Below the pieces are notes generated by a model, which saw only the letters and a list, made by a program, of their open reading frames with translations, had not been told where the DNA came from and made no database searches. From Actinomyces faecalis (GTDB taxonomy: Bacteria; Actinomycetota; Actinomycetes; Actinomycetales; Actinomycetaceae), in the NCBI RefSeq assembly GCF_013184985.2, contig NZ_CP063418.1, positions 1,798,001 through 1,862,000 on the forward strand: DNA of 64,000 nucleotides, in the 5' to 3' direction. Both the position numbers and the translations under genes were made by a program. Positions 61,424 to 64,000 of the stretch are shown here, piece after piece. Position 1 is the stretch's first letter; every line of letters starts with the position of its first letter.

Positions 61424-63334
61424 GTGAGCCCACGTACCCAGCAGATCGAGTCTCAAGCCACACCGTCGCTCTCCGGCTGCCCGTCACTGGTCGACGGCGT
61501 CGCGATCTCCCCGCTGACCAAGGAGCCAGAGCCGAGCTGGACGGTGCCCTGGCTGCTGGCCGACCGCATCGAGCGTCTGCCTGAGGCCACGCTCATTGAG
61601 CGCAAGTCCCGCCTGGGCAACACCTGGGTGCCGGTCAGTGCCCGCAGCTTCGGTGATGAGGTGGTCCGGGTCGCGGCTGGTCTGATTGCTCGGGGCCTGG
61701 AGCCCGGCCAGACCGTGGGCCTGATGGCCCACACCTCCTATGAGTGGACCCTGCTGGACATGGCGATCGCCCGGGCCGGCTTGGTCTCCGTGCCGATCTA
61801 TGAGACAGACTCCGCCGAGCAGATCGAGTGGATCCTCACCGACGCCGAGCTGCGCCTGGTCATCACCGAGTCCGTGGCCCTGGCCGAGATCGTGCGCCAG
61901 GCCGTATCCGCCCGTCGCGAGGCAGATCCGCAAGCACCGGTAGCCGAGATCCTCAGCCTGGACCATGACGCCCTGACGGCACTGACCGTCGCCGGCGCCC
62001 AGGTTCCCCGTCAGGAGGTCGAAGCACGCACGGCGGCGCTGCACGGCGAGAACCTGTACTCCATCATCTACACCTCCGGTACCACGGGCCGACCCAAAGG
62101 CGTGGAGCTGACGCACAGGAGCGCGGCCGGGCTGGCGTGGAACGGCGTGCGCTGGATGCCCGACCTGCTGTGGACCGCCTCCGCCCGTCTCCTGCTCTTC
62201 CTGCCGCTGGCCCACGCCTATGCGCGATTCCTCCAGCTGCTGGCCATCGGCGGCCAGGGGGTGCTCGGCCATACCCCCGATGCCAAGACCCTCCTGCCGG
62301 ACCTGCAGGGCTTTGCCCCCACCTACGTGCTGGCAGTGCCGCGCGTCATGGAGAAGATCTACAACGCCGCTGACGCTAAGGCTGGATCGGGGGCAAAGCT
62401 CAAGACCTTCCGCTGGGCCGCTAAGGTGGCCATCTCCTACTCCCGTGCCCTGGACACCGAGGCCGGTCCCTCTCCTGTCCTCAAAGCAGCCCACGCGCTG
62501 GCCGATCGCCTGGTCTACCACCAGCTGCGAGCGCTGCTGGGGCCCAACGCCCGTTACGCGATCTCTGGCGGCGGCCCGCTCGGCGATCGCCTGGGGCACT
62601 TTTACCGCGGGATCGGCCTGGTCATCCTTGAGGGCTACGGCCTGACCGAGACCATCGGTCCGGCCACGGTCAACCTCGACTCGCGCAACAAGATCGGCAC
62701 CGTCGGCCCACCCGTGCCGGGGATGCACATCCGCGTGGCCGATGACGGCGAGCTGCAGGTGCGCGGGCTGTCGGTCTTCCCCCGCTACCACCACAACCCC
62801 ACCGCCGACGCCGAGGCCTTCACCCCCGACGGATGGTTCCGCACCGGGGACATCGGCTCGATCGACTCCGACGGCTGGGTCCGGATCACCGGGCGCCGTA
62901 AGGAGCTCATCGTCACCGCCGGAGGCAAGAACGTCGCCCCCTCGATCCTGGAGGACCGTCTGCGCGGGCACCCACTGGTCAGCCAGGTCCTCGTGCTCGG
63001 CGACGGCGAACCCTTCATCTCGGCCCTCATCACCCTCGATGCCGAGATGCTGCCGCAGTGGCTGAGGAACCACGGCCTGCCGGAGATGGACGTCGTTAAC
63101 GCCGCCACGAACCCCGAGGTCCTGGCGGCCCTGGACCGTGCCGTGGCCCGCACCAACCGTGCGGTCTCACGCGCCGAGTCGATCCGTACCTACCGGGTCC
63201 TCACCACGGACTTCACGGAGGCCAACGGGCTACTCACCCCCTCGCTCAAGGTCAAGCGCGCAGCCGTCATGACAGCGCACGCCGACGTCGTCGCGGACAT
63301 CTACTCCACAACCAAGAAGGGCCCTCAGGACTAG
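61424..63334 (+). CDS. Long-chain fatty-acid-CoA ligase (AMP-binding)
   Basis: Activates fatty acids as acyl-AMP then acyl-CoA. The P-loop-like A3 motif is YTSGTTGRPKGVELTH, followed by GYGLTETIGPATVN (A5), DGWFRTGDIGSID (A7), GRRKELIVTAGGKNVAPS (A8) and the A10 Lys in TPSLKVKR. At 636 aa it matches the FadD15-type synthetases of actinobacteria. The GTG 61424 start is supported by the -10 box directly upstream. The next gene is a paralogue in the same direction. Confidence 0.93.
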   Translation: MSPRTQQIESQATPSLSGCPSLVDGVAISPLTKEPEPSWTVPWLLADRIERLPEATLIERKSRLGNTWVPVSARSFGDEVVRVAAGLIARGLEPGQTVGLMAHTSYEWTLLDMAIARAGLVSVPIYETDSAEQIEWILTDAELRLVITESVALAEIVRQAVSARREADPQAPVAEILSLDHDALTALTVAGAQVPRQEVEARTAALHGENLYSIIYTSGTTGRPKGVELTHRSAAGLAWNGVRWMPDLLWTASARLLLFLPLAHAYARFLQLLAIGGQGVLGHTPDAKTLLPDLQGFAPTYVLAVPRVMEKIYNAADAKAGSGAKLKTFRWAAKVAISYSRALDTEAGPSPVLKAAHALADRLVYHQLRALLGPNARYAISGGGPLGDRLGHFYRGIGLVILEGYGLTETIGPATVNLDSRNKIGTVGPPVPGMHIRVADDGELQVRGLSVFPRYHHNPTADAEAFTPDGWFRTGDIGSIDSDGWVRITGRRKELIVTAGGKNVAPSILEDRLRGHPLVSQVLVLGDGEPFISALITLDAEMLPQWLRNHGLPEMDVVNAATNPEVLAALDRAVARTNRAVSRAESIRTYRVLTTDFTEANGLLTPSLKVKRAAVMTAHADVVADIYSTTKKGPQD

Positions 63335-63367
63335 GAGCACCTCCTCAGCACTCCTCCCCCTCCGGGG

Positions 63368-63405
63368 CGACGGCGGTGCTCGCCACCGCGCGAGTCCCGC
63401 CGTCG
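63368..63405 (+). terminator. Possible terminator after the first acyl-CoA synthetase
   Basis: 9-nt arms cgacggcgg (63368-63376) and ccgccgtcg (63397-63405) enclose a 20-nt region with a smaller internal hairpin. Weak support. Confidence 0.35.
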
Positions 63406-63489
63406 TCCTGTGGTTTCCACAAGACGACGGCTCCAACACTGACACTGTCAGCAGGTCGGCGCAGGCTGACGACGGTCCACACTGGCCGC

Positions 63490-64000
63490 ATGAGCCTTGA
63501 TGCCTCCTCCGTCACCCCCGGCCAGACCACGAGGGCCCGCGAGTACTCCACCGCCCTGACGACCCCGGTCCACGCTGGCATGACCACGCCCTGGGCCCTG
63601 GCCGAGCGCGTGCGCCGCAACCCAGACGGCGCCCTCATCGCGCGCAAGTCCTCAGTCGGCGGGCGCTGGCGGGACATGCCGGCACGCTCCTTCCGCGCCC
63701 ACGTGCGCGAGGTAGCGGCCGGCCTGGTCGCCCAGGGGATGCAGGCCGGGGACGCCGTCGCCATCATGGCTCACACGTCCTACGAGTGGACCTTGCTGGA
63801 CTTCGCTATCTGGGAGGCCGGCTGCGTCGTCGTCCCCGTCTACGAGACCTCCTCCGCCGAGCAGACCTCCTGGATCCTCACTGACGCCTCAGTACGTCTC
63901 ATCGTCGTCGAGGACGAGGCGATGGAGGCCGTGGTGGTCTCGCTCAAGGCCCAGGACCCCGCGCTGGCCGACCTCCAGGTCCTCTGCCTGGCCAAGGAGG
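63490..64000 (+). CDS. Second long-chain acyl-CoA synthetase, N-terminal part (cut by window end)
   Basis: The 170 residues visible align with the preceding synthetase: TPWALAERVRRNPDGALIARKS, VAAGLVAQGMQAGD, IMAHTSYEWTLLD and VYETSSAEQTSWILTDA (pieces given separately). It starts at ATG 63490. The AMP-binding motifs lie outside the window. A tandem duplication followed by divergence is the simplest explanation for the pair. Confidence 0.88.
   Translation, partial: MSLDASSVTPGQTTRAREYSTALTTPVHAGMTTPWALAERVRRNPDGALIARKSSVGGRWRDMPARSFRAHVREVAAGLVAQGMQAGDAVAIMAHTSYEWTLLDFAIWEAGCVVVPVYETSSAEQTSWILTDASVRLIVVEDEAMEAVVVSLKAQDPALADLQVLCLAKE

Overview
This window looks like part of the chromosome of a high-GC actinobacterium, most probably Actinomyces or a close relative in the Actinomycetaceae. 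The reasons are the very GC-rich coding sequence, the gene order rpsB-tsf / M23 / xerC / dprA / yifB / yraN / DUF2469 / rnhB / lepB / rplS / trmD / rimM / khpA / rpsP, an ultrashort-stem translational T-box before ileS, and the N-terminal half of a secreted sialidase of the kind found in oral Actinomyces. No rRNA, tRNA, CRISPR array, phage gene or transposase was recognised.

Layout. 1-1.3 kb: truncated sialidase (minus). 1.4-14.3 kb: core translation, secretion and DNA-processing genes, nearly all on the minus strand and often overlapping by 4 nt. 14.5-21.9 kb: membrane transport and signalling. This holds a GntR/YtrA regulator with an ABC exporter, an alanine/sodium symporter, and an ABC exporter followed by a histidine kinase and a LuxR-type response regulator. 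21.9-22.9 kb: a small MntA-HepT toxin-antitoxin island bracketed by a 37-bp direct repeat that copies the last codons of ffh. 22.8-30 kb: signal-recognition and chromosome-segregation genes (ffh, ftsY, smc). 30-46.6 kb: mixed housekeeping genes (esterase, Na+/drug-type ABC exporter, ndk, solitary dhaL, folC with a long extra N-terminus, HAD phosphatase, T-box-ileS, SDR, GH13 amylase, ornithine cyclodeaminase facing proC). 46.8-54.6 kb: a carbohydrate uptake and oxidation operon. A ROK repressor is joined in frame to a Gfo/Idh/MocA dehydrogenase. It is followed by a Tat lipoprotein binding protein, two permeases, a DMT transporter and a second related dehydrogenase. 54.6-64 kb: an AbiEi/DUF559-like hypothetical, valS, a DNA-alkylation-repair-like protein, yhbY, a lipoprotein and two tandem long-chain acyl-CoA synthetases, the last truncated by the window edge.

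The most unusual structures are: (1) the repeat-bracketed toxin-antitoxin insertion at the 3' end of ffh; (2) three copies of a 64-68 bp intergenic palindrome within 9.4 kb (46611, 54620, 55883), whose arms carry compensatory changes and whose loop is conserved, two of them in opposite orientation around a nuclease-like gene; (3) gene fusions (ROK-dehydrogenase, TrmD-GNAT acetyltransferase, HTH-nucleotidyltransferase antitoxin, FolC with about 200 extra residues). Start codons were chosen from Shine-Dalgarno spacing, 4-nt overlaps and family N-termini. All functional names rest on motifs read by eye, not on database searches.
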